Assembly (NCBI GenBank): GCA_943912255.1
Contig: CALTTP010000002.1
Coordinates: 124,001-188,000 of the forward strand
Length of the DNA stretch: 64,000 bases
Source: an uncultured Peptoniphilaceae bacterium
GTDB lineage: Bacteria > Bacillota > Clostridia > Tissierellales > Peptoniphilaceae
Reading direction: 5' to 3'
In this document: positions 36,284 through 44,279 of the stretch, in pieces
Position numbering within the stretch: the first letter of the stretch is position 1
Layout of the letters: each line of letters starts with the position of its first letter
Translations under genes and position numbers: made by a program
Notes under the pieces: model-generated
Database searches by the model: none
Told to the model about the DNA's origin: nothing
What the model saw: the letters and a program-made list of their open reading frames with translations, nothing else

Positions 36284-37217
36284 CTACATCAACACCCTTT
36301 TCCTGAATTATATCTATATAATCTGGGTGATTTCTATAGTCTTTAAAATCCTCATCACCTTTTAAAAAATCTATAAGTTCAGGATTTAATTTAATAGATT
36401 TTCTTAAATCTTTAAAACTTCTCTTCACATCCCCCAATTTAATATAGATACATGCTCTATTATACAATAATTTATAATTGTTTTCAACTTTATTAATTCC
36501 TTTAGTTAAAATATTAAGACTTTCAATTAATCTTTTTTCTGCAATATATAAAGCTGATAAGTTAAGGTAGATGTCTTGATATTTATCATTTAGTTTCAAA
36601 GCTTTAAAATAGTATCTTTCTGCCTCTTTAGTATTATTTAGTCGGTCATAAGCTATTCCTAAGTTAAAAGTTGACCTAAAATATTCTGGATTTAAATTTA
36701 CTGATTTTTTAAAATAATATAGGGCTTTTTTATAATTTCCTTCAGTTTCATAAATGCTTCCCAAATTATTAAACGCCATATAATCTTCAGGGAATTTTTC
36801 TATAGTTTTTTTATAAAAAGATTTTGCCTTTTCTACAAACCCCCATCTATCGTAAAGATCGGATAGAAAAAAATAACCTTCTCTAAAATCCTTATCCACT
36901 TGTATAGATTTCTTATAATACTTTTCCGCAAGGGTAAATTCATTTAAAAAATCATACATTACCCCTATTCCATAGTAGGCTTGGACAATTTCCCCATACT
37001 GTCTAATAATTAAATTATAGGTTTTTATGGCGAAATAATGTTGCTTTAACTCAAAATATATTTGAGCTGCATCCAGATATATTTCAATATATTTTTCCGT
37101 GCTGTTTTCGAACTTCAAAGCTTTATTAAGTAGTTCTATTGCTCTTTTATAATCACCATCAAAATAAAAATTCTTAGCTAAATTTAAATAATTGTTACTG
37201 CGTCTATATCTATCCAT
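36270..37217 (-). CDS. tetratricopeptide-repeat protein
   Basis: This is a 315-residue protein built almost entirely of TPR motifs: about eight 34-residue helix pairs can be counted. The typical A-G-Y-F-A-P pattern shows in ALYYFKKSVNLNPEYFRSTFNLGIAY and DYMAFNNLGSIYETEGNYKKAL. There is no signal peptide or other domain, so it is probably a cytoplasmic scaffold. It lies 17 bases after the nitroreductase gene and overlaps modA, so it is likely co-transcribed with them. Its partner is unknown and a link to molybdate uptake is only positional. Confidence 0.85.
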   Translation of the reverse strand: MDRYRRSNNYLNLAKNFYFDGDYKRAIELLNKALKFENSTEKYIEIYLDAAQIYFELKQHYFAIKTYNLIIRQYGEIVQAYYGIGVMYDFLNEFTLAEKYYKKSIQVDKDFREGYFFLSDLYDRWGFVEKAKSFYKKTIEKFPEDYMAFNNLGSIYETEGNYKKALYYFKKSVNLNPEYFRSTFNLGIAYDRLNNTKEAERYYFKALKLNDKYQDIYLNLSALYIAEKRLIESLNILTKGINKVENNYKLLYNRACIYIKLGDVKRSFKDLRKSIKLNPELIDFLKGDEDFKDYRNHPDYIDIIQEKGVDVDEEF

Positions 37218-37234
37218 TTATCTGAAGATTTTAT

Positions 37235-38029
37235 CTAGAAATTGGTACGTCCAATATACTTAAATTCCGTCTCTACTTCTGGGTCCCCATCCAAGTGCCA
37301 AGTCGCTTTAATATTTGAAATTTCAGCCATCTTAACATAGTAATACATGACTATGCCTGAATCAGTAAGGTTAGCATCTCCATGAAAATCCTCAATATAT
37401 AGATAGATATTCTCTCCTTTTATTAAAAATCTCCAAGGTTGCTTATTATAGGCAGAAGGAGCATTTTTTATATAGTAAAAAATGTCGTCTAAGCCATAGC
37501 TGTATAGCTGTTCCACAGTAACAGGAGTTTTAAAGTCATTGAAGAAAACAAAGTCTTCTATTCCAAGTCTGCTAGAATAAACGTCCAGTTCAAAAGCAGG
37601 TTTTCCTGCAGGGTAACCAAAAGCTAAAATAAAATCTATATCATCATTTGTTCCAAAGGTTTTAGATTTAATATCCTTATCCATAGAGAAAAGAGTTATC
37701 CAGCAAGAACCTAAGTCCAATTTAGCTAATTCCCCAACTATCTCTTCTAAATAATATGCGCCATATATCAAAGTTTCTTTTTCCTTTGATTTGTAATTCA
37801 TAGAAATATAATTAGGAGATTTAATCATGACACCTGAATATCCACCAATTCCATCTAGTGCTTCAAAAATCGAATTGCCATACAATTTAAATTCAACATT
37901 GTAAGTTTTTGCTTTCTCGTTTACCTTATCCAATATCTGTCTAACTTTCAATAAGGTTGAACTTGACAGTTCTCTGTCCTCGTAATTTCTACAGGATTTC
38001 CTTTTTTCCAAAAATTCTTTTAATTCCAT
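37235..38029 (-). CDS. nitroreductase-family protein (TM1586-like)
   Basis: This is a 264-residue protein of the nitroreductase fold, in the duplicated 'putative TM nitroreductase' form. The N-terminal half begins FLEKRKSCRNYEDREL and contains GAYYLEEIVGELAKLDLGSCWI, the FMN-binding type segment. The second half has NAPSAYNKQPWRFLI near 208, a typical nitroreductase signature. The substrate is unknown. The Met at 38029 has GGAGG four bases upstream; the frame is open 13 codons more. It is the first gene ahead of the TPR-modABC unit and diverges from the helicase gene. Confidence 0.85.
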   Translation of the reverse strand: MELKEFLEKRKSCRNYEDRELSSSTLLKVRQILDKVNEKAKTYNVEFKLYGNSIFEALDGIGGYSGVMIKSPNYISMNYKSKEKETLIYGAYYLEEIVGELAKLDLGSCWITLFSMDKDIKSKTFGTNDDIDFILAFGYPAGKPAFELDVYSSRLGIEDFVFFNDFKTPVTVEQLYSYGLDDIFYYIKNAPSAYNKQPWRFLIKGENIYLYIEDFHGDANLTDSGIVMYYYVKMAEISNIKATWHLDGDPEVETEFKYIGRTNF

Positions 38030-38056
38030 AATTCCTCCAAAAAAATTTATACTATC

Positions 38057-38065
38057 TGTTATAAT
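38057..38065 (+). promoter_or_regulatory. extended -10 promoter of the UvrD-like helicase gene
   Basis: TGTTATAAT (38057-38065) sits only 16 bases before the start codon at 38082, so the transcript should have a leader of about 10 bases that holds just the GGTGA ribosome-binding site. Confidence 0.5.
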
Positions 38066-38081
38066 CAACTATGGTGATAAT

Positions 38082-39878
38082 ATGCAAATTTCTAAACAAC
38101 AAGAGATTGCCATTGAACACAACGAGGGACCTGCATTGGTATTAGCAGTACCAGGTTCAGGCAAAACCACAGTGTTATTAAACAGAATCATTTACTTAAA
38201 TAATACCTGTAATGTTAAGGATAATCAAATATTAAACTTAACTTTTTCTAAAACCCAAGCTGTTGATATGAAAATCCGATTTAAAAATATGACCCATGAA
38301 ATAAATCCAATATTTTCAACTATTCACGCTTTTTGTTATAAAATCGTTAGGTTGTACGCCAATGAATACAAATTAAATTTTCGTTTAGTTGAAGGTAGCA
38401 ATGAATTTAATAAGTATTCCATATTAAATAGGATTTCAGCTCAAGTTTTTAATAGGTATCTGACAAGGGAAGACTTAGACATGTTTTTTACTAACTATTC
38501 CTTTACAAAGAATAATATGTTGGACTATAGTCATCAAAAAAACAGTTTTTTTACTTCCCTCTCTGAAGCCTATGATGAATATAAGAGTAAAAATCATCTA
38601 ATCGACTTTGATGATATGCTTACGTTTGCTTATAAAATTTTACTGTCAGACGAAAAAATTCTAAAGCTAGTTAGAAGGTCCTATAAATATATTCAATTAG
38701 ATGAAGGTCAAGACGCTTCACTAATCCAGTTTAAAATCTTAGAAGAAATATCTAAACCTTTAAATAATTTATTTATAGTTGCCGATGATGACCAGTCTAT
38801 CTATGCCTTTAGAGGGGCAAACCCCAACTATTTACTTCAGATACCTACTATATACCCACAGTTAAAGCTTATGTATCTAAATATAAATTTTAGATCATCT
38901 AAAGATATTGTTAGATTATCAGATTTTTTAATTCAAAAAAACAAAAATAGATATGATAAAAAAGTTGAATCCAATAGTCAACAGGCTCTTCCCATAACTT
39001 TGGCTAGAGTAAAAAACATATCCGTTCAAAACAAATATATATTGGACTATTTAAAAGAAGTTCAGGAAAATGAAACTCTAGGTATTCTCTTTAGGAATAA
39101 TATTAATGCCATTGCAGTGATAAACGCATTGAATAAGAATAATGTTCATTACACTAAAAGACTTAACTTTAAAGCAGAGATTTTACATTCTATAATACGA
39201 GATTTATCAAATATAATACAACTGTCCAGGGAAAAGAACAATCTTGAAATATTTAAGAACATATATTACAAATTAAATCTGTACCTTACAAAAAAATATG
39301 TAAACAGCATTATTCCTGATACTTCTATAGGTATTATAAAGACCATATTATTAGATTCAACCATACCTAGTTATCAGAGAGAACTATTAGTAGAATTTAA
39401 CAATTCCTTAAATAGACTGTGTAAATATGATTTAGAAGGACAATTACATGAGATTTTTATGAATACTGGTTATGTGGAATATTTAAAAAGGCATTTTGAA
39501 AATATTTCTTTAGATTTAATTCAGGAAATATTACTGACTTTGTCTAAGGAAATGAAGGATATTTCAAATGTTGAAACATTTTTAAACAATTTTGGTAAGA
39601 AAGATCTGTTAAATTTCTCAAATCCATCAAATGTATACATCTCTACTGTGCATCAATCAAAGGGACTAGAATATGACCATGTAATAATAACGGATTTAGT
39701 AGAAGGAGAATTCCCAATTTACAGTGAAGAAAATCTCAATATTGAAGAAGAACGAAGACTTTTCTATGTAGCTGTAACAAGAGCAAAAAAGCATCTTACT
39801 TTATTGGTCCCTAAAAATAGAATGGATAGAAAGGTAAATCCCTCTATCTTCATCGACGAAATAAAAAATATAAAGTAA
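38082..39878 (+). CDS. UvrD/PcrA-like superfamily 1 DNA helicase
   Basis: This is a 598-residue 3'-5' DNA helicase of the UvrD/Rep family, about 120 residues shorter than PcrA. SF1A motifs are in order: QQEIAIEHNEGPAL (Q motif), AVPGSGKTTVLLNRI (Walker A near 26), FSKTQA, LDEGQDASLIQ (motif II with DEGQ rather than DEAQ), DDDQSIYAFRGA, LNINFRSS, STVHQSKGLEYDHV near 527 and EEERRLFYVAVTRAKKHL near 562. The C-terminal extension that binds RNA polymerase in PcrA is missing. It is monocistronic, reads against its neighbours and ends at a long hairpin. An ordinary PcrA probably exists elsewhere in the genome. Confidence 0.9.
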   Translation: MQISKQQEIAIEHNEGPALVLAVPGSGKTTVLLNRIIYLNNTCNVKDNQILNLTFSKTQAVDMKIRFKNMTHEINPIFSTIHAFCYKIVRLYANEYKLNFRLVEGSNEFNKYSILNRISAQVFNRYLTREDLDMFFTNYSFTKNNMLDYSHQKNSFFTSLSEAYDEYKSKNHLIDFDDMLTFAYKILLSDEKILKLVRRSYKYIQLDEGQDASLIQFKILEEISKPLNNLFIVADDDQSIYAFRGANPNYLLQIPTIYPQLKLMYLNINFRSSKDIVRLSDFLIQKNKNRYDKKVESNSQQALPITLARVKNISVQNKYILDYLKEVQENETLGILFRNNINAIAVINALNKNNVHYTKRLNFKAEILHSIIRDLSNIIQLSREKNNLEIFKNIYYKLNLYLTKKYVNSIIPDTSIGIIKTILLDSTIPSYQRELLVEFNNSLNRLCKYDLEGQLHEIFMNTGYVEYLKRHFENISLDLIQEILLTLSKEMKDISNVETFLNNFGKKDLLNFSNPSNVYISTVHQSKGLEYDHVIITDLVEGEFPIYSEENLNIEEERRLFYVAVTRAKKHLTLLVPKNRMDRKVNPSIFIDEIKNIK

Positions 39879-39903
39879 TCTTTGAAATTACAATGAAATT
39901 AAA

Positions 39904-39973
39904 AAGCTCAAAAAAACAATTCTAATAGCAACATAAACTAATCCTACTATTAGTGATTGATTATTTTGAGCTT
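39904..39973. terminator. long imperfect hairpin between helicase and membrane-protein genes
   Basis: AAGCTCAAAA at the left pairs with TTTTGAGCTT at the right, and the inner CTAATAG pairs with CTATTAG, giving a roughly 25-bp imperfect stem around an 18-base loop. It lies between two converging genes and is probably the terminator for both, though there is no clean T tract after it. A small mobile (MITE-like) repeat is an alternative. Confidence 0.5.
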
Positions 39974-40009
39974 CATCCTAAAACAATGCCGATATTCTAT
40001 TATTAATAT

Positions 40010-40324
40010 CTATCTATTATTCTTCTTTACAAAGAATATGTCTAAAAACCAAGCTGTACAAAGTGCAATTACTCCGCAAGCTAAAGATAGGACAAAATAT
40101 TCTAGCATAGACAAGGCAACTGGATCTGTAAGATTTGTTATAGCAATTATAAATGTTACCATTGCTACAGCTAAAAGCAGTAGACCAAATAAATACTTCA
40201 CTATTCCCTCTTTCTTTATGAAAAAGAATACGATAAATACAATTATCATTGAAAACACGCAGAACATTGGAACTTTTATAACTTTATCCATATTCTCGTT
40301 AATCATTTCTAATATGGTTCTCAT
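40010..40324 (-). CDS. small integral membrane protein, unknown function
   Basis: This is a 104-residue protein with three hydrophobic membrane spans (VPMFCVFSMIIVFIVFFFI, YLFGLLLLAVAMVTFIIAI, FVLSLACGVIALCTAWFL) separated by short Lys-containing loops. The C-terminal end, FFVKKNNR, is positive and probably cytoplasmic. I do not recognise a family. A GGAGTAATT site precedes the ATG and an extended -10 promoter (40352-40360) lies 28 bases upstream, so it is expressed on its own. The opposite strand is also open over much of this stretch, but without a ribosome-binding site. Confidence 0.65.
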   Translation of the reverse strand: MRTILEMINENMDKVIKVPMFCVFSMIIVFIVFFFIKKEGIVKYLFGLLLLAVAMVTFIIAITNLTDPVALSMLEYFVLSLACGVIALCTAWFLDIFFVKKNNR

Positions 40325-40351
40325 AATTACTCCTTTGCTTAAGTTAAAATA

Positions 40352-40360
40352 ATTATAACA
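40352..40360 (-). promoter_or_regulatory. extended -10 promoter of the small membrane protein gene
   Basis: On the minus strand TGTTATAAT reads from 40360 to 40352. A weak -35 (TTACAT, 40374-40379) is 16 bases away. Confidence 0.5.
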
Positions 40361-40411
40361 TAAATGTAAGTTAATGTAATTTTATTTTACTTATGCTAAA
40401 ATATTCTATAT

Positions 40412-40487
40412 GCACCAGTAGCTCAATGGATAGAGCAACGGTCTTCGGAACCGTGAGTTGGGGGTTCGACTCCTCTCTGGTGCGCCA
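40412..40487 (+). tRNA. tRNA-Arg (anticodon UCG)
   Basis: The full cloverleaf is present with encoded CCA. The acceptor GCACCAG (40412-40418) pairs with CTGGTGC (40477-40483), discriminator G at 40484 and CCA at 40485-40487. The D arm is GCTC/GAGC. The anticodon stem ACGGT/ACCGT (40438-40454) encloses the loop CTTCGGA, putting TCG at 40445-40447, which decodes CGA and related Arg codons. The T arm has TTCGACT in the loop; its stem GGGGG/CCTCT contains two G-U pairs. The body resembles clostridial tRNA-Arg. An AT-rich promoter with TGCTAAAAT lies just upstream. It converges on hslO with six bases between. Confidence 0.95.
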
Positions 40488-40493
40488 ATATTC

Positions 40494-41375
40494 TTAATTT
40501 TTTCCACTAAAAATATCTTTTACCTCATCTTCGGAAAAAACGTACTTTTTGTTGCAATAACTACATTTTATCTCTATTTTCCCCTCTTCTTCCAAGATTT
40601 CAGAAGATTCTTTTTCTCCTAGGGAAATTATTAATTTTTCAATCTTATCTTGATTACAACTGCATTTATACTGTCTGCTATCAATTCCCAAAAGTTTAGG
40701 ATTGAATTCTTTGAAATACTTCTCAATTACTTCTTCAGGGCTGTCATAATCCACAAAGAGTGAACTTATAGGCGGAAATTCTTTTAAACACTTTTCCAAT
40801 AAAGTTAAATCCTCATCATCATAATTTGGCAAAGCCTGAATAAATAGCCCTCCTGCTGACTTAACAGAATAGTCAACATCAACAAGTACACCTAAACTTA
40901 CAACTGTAGGCAATTGGTGGGAAGTATAAAAATATTTCGCAAAATCTTCAGCTATTTCTCCACTGACTAATTCCGTATGTCCACTATAGGGTTCTCCAAA
41001 ACCAAAATCTCTAATAACTACTAGGTTCCCATTATGCCCTACAAAGCCTCCTACATCTAATTTAGGCTTGTTTGGAACAGAAGGTATATCAATGTGTGGA
41101 TTTTGTATGAAGGACCTTATATCGCCATTTTTATTGATTTCAGATATAAGTAAACCTGCTGGTCCATCTCCTTTAATCTTTAAAATGATTTTTTCCTTTT
41201 CGTTTTTTATTTCAGAGCCCATAAGTGCTGCCATAGTAGACAATCTCCCCAAAGCCGCAGTAGCTGTAGTTGAAGTTTCATGAATTTTTCTCATTTCCTC
41301 AACTAATTCTGTTGAATTGATTATAAAAAAACTCAAAGTCTCCTTTTCGTTTATATATCTATATAACTGAACCAT
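40494..41375 (-). CDS. hslO: redox-regulated chaperone Hsp33
   Basis: Hsp33 is a holdase chaperone switched on by oxidation, which releases its zinc and unfolds the C-terminal half. The 293-residue protein has the N-terminal substrate-binding domain and the C-terminal zinc motif CSC near 240 and CSYC near 273, all four cysteines present. A GAAAGGA ribosome-binding site precedes the ATG. The stop codon is only six bases from the 3' end of the converging tRNA-Arg gene and no terminator is visible, so the transcript may run antisense through the tRNA. Confidence 0.95.
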   Translation of the reverse strand: MVQLYRYINEKETLSFFIINSTELVEEMRKIHETSTTATAALGRLSTMAALMGSEIKNEKEKIILKIKGDGPAGLLISEINKNGDIRSFIQNPHIDIPSVPNKPKLDVGGFVGHNGNLVVIRDFGFGEPYSGHTELVSGEIAEDFAKYFYTSHQLPTVVSLGVLVDVDYSVKSAGGLFIQALPNYDDEDLTLLEKCLKEFPPISSLFVDYDSPEEVIEKYFKEFNPKLLGIDSRQYKCSCNQDKIEKLIISLGEKESSEILEEEGKIEIKCSYCNKKYVFSEDEVKDIFSGKN

Positions 41376-41414
41376 AAATTTCCTTTCTCATATGATTAAT
41401 TTTGCTATAAAATG

Positions 41415-41438
41415 CAAAAGCCCCTATTAAGGGGCTAA
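41415..41438 (-). terminator. intrinsic terminator after the cold-shock gene
   Basis: The inverted repeat AGCCCCT-TAAT-AGGGGCT is followed by TTTTGC on the minus strand, 24 bases after the csp stop. Some read-through into hslO is possible. Confidence 0.8.
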
Positions 41439-41461
41439 GTTTTACTTCTAAAAAAATTATA

Positions 41462-41665
41462 TTATAATTTAACTACATTAGAAGCTTGTGGACCTTTAGT
41501 TCCTTCTACTACTTCGAATTCAACTTCTTGTCCTTCGTCTAAAGTTCTGAATTCACCATTATCTTCTAAAGCACTATAGTGAACAAACACATCTTCGCCT
41601 TCTTCTGTAGATATAAATCCAAATCCTTTAGTTGCATTAAACCATTTTACTTTGCCTTTTGCCAT
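41462..41665 (-). CDS. cold-shock protein (CspA family)
   Basis: This is a 67-residue single OB-fold RNA chaperone. It starts [19 protein letters not shown], which contains RNP1 (KGFGFIS), followed by DVFVHYSA (RNP2), and ends [10 protein letters not shown]. It keeps mRNA single-stranded during cold and growth transitions. The Met at 41665 has GGAGGA six bases upstream; the 23 codons above it that remain open are leader. A promoter lies at 41725-41753 and the roughly 50-base leader begins with an inverted repeat. A terminator follows. Confidence 0.95.
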   Translation of the reverse strand: MAKGKVKWFNATKGFGFISTEEGEDVFVHYSALEDNGEFRTLDEGQEVEFEVVEGTKGPQASNVVKL

Positions 41666-41698
41666 TTTGTTCCTCCAAAAATTAACCAATAAATAAAT

Positions 41699-41717
41699 TA
41701 CAGTATACTTTACTGTA
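41699..41717. promoter_or_regulatory. inverted repeat at the start of the csp leader
   Basis: TACAGTA-TACTT-TACTGTA (plus-strand order) is a perfect seven-base inverted repeat with a five-base spacer. It starts where the csp promoter would begin transcription, so it could be an operator or a 5' hairpin in the mRNA. Confidence 0.45.
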
Positions 41718-41724
41718 CCCTTGT

Positions 41725-41753
41725 AATATATCATATAGCCAATAATATAGCAA
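41725..41753 (-). promoter_or_regulatory. promoter of the cold-shock gene
   Basis: On the minus strand TTGCTA (41748-41753) and TATATT (41725-41730) are 17 bases apart. The predicted start is near 41718. Confidence 0.6.
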
Positions 41754-41769
41754 GAACTATCTGAGATAA

Positions 41770-42494
41770 TTATTTTTGGGAAATTAATAAAATTCTCTGA
41801 CTGGTGTTTTCTACCCTTTCCCCTGTATCAAAATCACGGATTTTGATATTCTTAAATCCTATTTTATCCAATAGTTTTGTAAGTTCTTCAGGAGAATAGT
41901 AATTTTGAATCTGTTCCTCAGTTATTCTATTATATCTATCATCTTCTTCAACAAAAAATCCAAAATCATCTCTACTCTTTTGTTTTCGCTATCATAATAG
42001 TTTTGCCAAGTGTAAAATATATTCTCATATTCATAGATATAACTATTATTCCCAAAAACCCTTGCAATTTTATCTAAAGAGTTAATATCAAAGGTAAAAT
42101 ATCCTCCAACTTTAAGGGAATCATAAACTCTGGAAAAACTGTCTTTAATTTTTTCCAGGTCATAAATGTAATTTATGGTATCCAAAGTAGAAAAAGCAAA
42201 ATCAAAATAGTTTTTAAAATCTAATTCTTCTACTCCTATATTTAGATATCTTAAGTTTTTGTATTCCATTAATTTGCTAGATGCAATCTCTAACATTTCT
42301 ATACTAGGGTCTAATCCAAAGTATTCCTTGGATGAATCTATAAAATACTTGGTCATATTCCCAGTACCCATGCCAATTTCAAGAATTCGTAAATCTTTTC
42401 TAAAATTTGTATTATTTTTTATGATATTGCTGTAATTTTTATAGTCAATGTCATAAACCAATTTATCATAAATCTTTGCAAAGTCTTGATACAT
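41770..42494 (-). pseudogene. class I SAM-dependent methyltransferase, frameshifted
   Basis: The first 180 or so residues form a SAM-binding Rossmann domain (ILEIGMGTGNMTKYF, FGLDPSIEMLEIA, DFAFSTLDTINYI, GGYFTFDINSLDK) that continues to DSENKRVEMILDF. There the frame is lost at a run of six A on the plus strand (41953-41958) and soon meets a stop at 41922. One added base in that run restores a frame reading FFVEEDDRYNRITEEQI and ending LLISQK at a stop at 41770-41772. The restored protein, about 241 residues, has the normal length for this family. The ATG at 42494 follows hpt by five bases. Either a sequencing error or a real mutation is possible. Confidence 0.8.
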
Positions 42495-42499
42495 AGCAC

Positions 42500-43033
42500 T
42501 TAGTCTTCCCAACTGAAGATATAGGGAATATTTCTATAGTGTTTACCATAATTTAATCCATATCCAACTATAAATAAATCCTCAATTTCAAACCCTCTAA
42601 ATTCTGGTTTTATATCAACCTGCCTTCTACTAGGTTTGTCCAATAAAACGCAAACATTAAGACTTTTAGGATTTCTTTTGATAAATATGTTTTTCAAAGT
42701 ATTTAAGGTATGACCAGAATCCATAATATCATCTACGATTAGTACATTTTTTCCTTGAATATCTTCTCTCAAATCGCTTAAAATCTTAACATTTCCACTG
42801 CTATACTCCCTGGATTCATAAGAAGAAGTTATTGCAAAATCAACAACTACAGGTAATTTTATCTCCCTTATCAAATCAGCTGCAAAGACAAATCCACCTC
42901 TTAATATAGGAATGACTATGATTTCCTCACCTTTATAAAATTGGGATATCTCTTCTCCTAGTTCTTCTACTCTTTTTTGAATTTCTTGACAATTAAATAA
43001 TACAGTCTCTTTTTTCTTTTCCATATCACTCAT
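42500..43033 (-). CDS. hpt: hypoxanthine phosphoribosyltransferase
   Basis: Hpt salvages hypoxanthine and guanine by transferring them to PRPP. The 177-residue protein has the PRPP-binding loop VLIVDDIMDSGHTL near 95, the dimer-contact LRGGFVFAADLIR near 43 and the terminal FIVGYGLNYGKHYRNIPYI region that contacts the purine. In many Firmicutes Hpt is encoded next to tilS and ftsH; here it follows folC with an eight-base overlap. Confidence 0.95.
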   Translation of the reverse strand: MSDMEKKKETVLFNCQEIQKRVEELGEEISQFYKGEEIIVIPILRGGFVFAADLIREIKLPVVVDFAITSSYESREYSSGNVKILSDLREDIQGKNVLIVDDIMDSGHTLNTLKNIFIKRNPKSLNVCVLLDKPSRRQVDIKPEFRGFEIEDLFIVGYGLNYGKHYRNIPYIFSWED

Positions 43034-44279
43034 CCTTTAAATATTTTTTAAATTCTCCAATTAGATAGAGAGACCCTGCAATTAATACTCTTTCATCTTT
43101 TGATAAATCAGATAATAAATAATTAGAGGTTTCCTTTACTGAATCCTTGATTATTATTTTGTCATCAAAATCCTGTAATTTTTTCCCTAAATCTTGAGGT
43201 TCCATTGCTCTTTCATATTGTATTTTTGTCAATATTATCTTTTTAGCCAATTTAGCAAGATTATATAATCCCGGGACAATGCTCTTATCCTTCATTGAGC
43301 CTAGGACTAGGTAATAATCTCTAATTTCTAGTGATTTTACATTCTCAAAAAGAGCATTTAAACCTTCAACATTGTGAGCTCCATCCAAAATAACAAAGGG
43401 ATTTTTGCGAACTATCTCCATTCTACCTTCAAAATAAAAATTCCTAGTTGATTCTTCCACCTTTAAATAATCTACATCAGTCAATATTTTTTCTAATGCC
43501 ATTATGGCCAAAGATATATTTTTCATTTGGTAATTACCTAGTACCTTTGTCCTTAGATTTAGGTCTTTGTAAGAAAATCTCGAGCCTTCAAAATCTACTT
43601 TTCCTATATTATAATCTTTATCAAACAAAAATTCCAGTTGAGCATTTTTCTCCCTAGCCTCTTGAATAATTACTTCATCCACATCTTCTTGATGTTTAAA
43701 GGATATGGCCTTGCTTCTATTTTTGATTATTCCAGCTTTATGGTAAGCAATTTCTAAAAGACTATTTCCCAATAGCTGTTGGTGATCAAATCCAATGGTG
43801 GTAATAATGCTCAAAAGATTACTATCAAATATATTTGTAATATCAAATCTTCCACCTATTCCCGTTTCAATTACATAAAAGTCTGGTTTTTCATCACTAA
43901 AAACCTGTAGTGCCAATAAAAATGAAACTTCAAAATAGGTTAACTCTCTTAGCTTTTCCCTAGGTACCTTTTCAAAAATCCTCTGTACATTTTCGGTTAG
44001 AAGTTTTTTTGAAATAGGTTTTGAATTTATTTTAATCCTCTCTTCATATTTTTCTAAATGAGGGGAGGAAAAATGACCTACTTTATACCCTTGGTCTCTT
44101 AGCAAAATAGAAAGAAAAGTTCCCACTGATCCCTTTCCATTTGTGCCTGCTATTTGGATAATATTTGATTTAACAATATCTAATTCTAACATTTTAAGGA
44201 CTCTTTCAAAATTAGAAGAGTCCTCGCTATGTCCATAATTTACACTTTCAATTAAATTTATGGCTTCTTTATAATTCAT
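43026..44279 (-). CDS. folC: folylpolyglutamate/dihydrofolate synthase
   Basis: FolC adds glutamates to folates and can make dihydrofolate. The 417-residue Mur-ligase-fold protein has GTNGKGSVGTFLS near 45 (P-loop), HFSSPHLEKYEERI near 74, ETGIGGRFDITN near 141 and LDGAHNVEGL near 307, the family motifs. It overlaps valS by 11 bases and hpt by eight, so it is under the valine T-box. Confidence 0.95.
   Translation of the reverse strand: MNYKEAINLIESVNYGHSEDSSNFERVLKMLELDIVKSNIIQIAGTNGKGSVGTFLSILLRDQGYKVGHFSSPHLEKYEERIKINSKPISKKLLTENVQRIFEKVPREKLRELTYFEVSFLLALQVFSDEKPDFYVIETGIGGRFDITNIFDSNLLSIITTIGFDHQQLLGNSLLEIAYHKAGIIKNRSKAISFKHQEDVDEVIIQEAREKNAQLEFLFDKDYNIGKVDFEGSRFSYKDLNLRTKVLGNYQMKNISLAIMALEKILTDVDYLKVEESTRNFYFEGRMEIVRKNPFVILDGAHNVEGLNALFENVKSLEIRDYYLVLGSMKDKSIVPGLYNLAKLAKKIILTKIQYERAMEPQDLGKKLQDFDDKIIIKDSVKETSNYLLSDLSKDERVLIAGSLYLIGEFKKYLKDE

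Noticed and set aside
36078..36365. 95-codon plus-strand frame across the modA start
   Set aside because: It is antisense to the modA signal peptide region and the TPR gene end, with no ribosome-binding site.
39957..40352. 131-codon plus-strand frame opposite the small membrane protein
   Set aside because: The minus-strand frame has a promoter, a GGAG site and clean membrane spans; the plus frame has no ribosome-binding site and is its mirror image.
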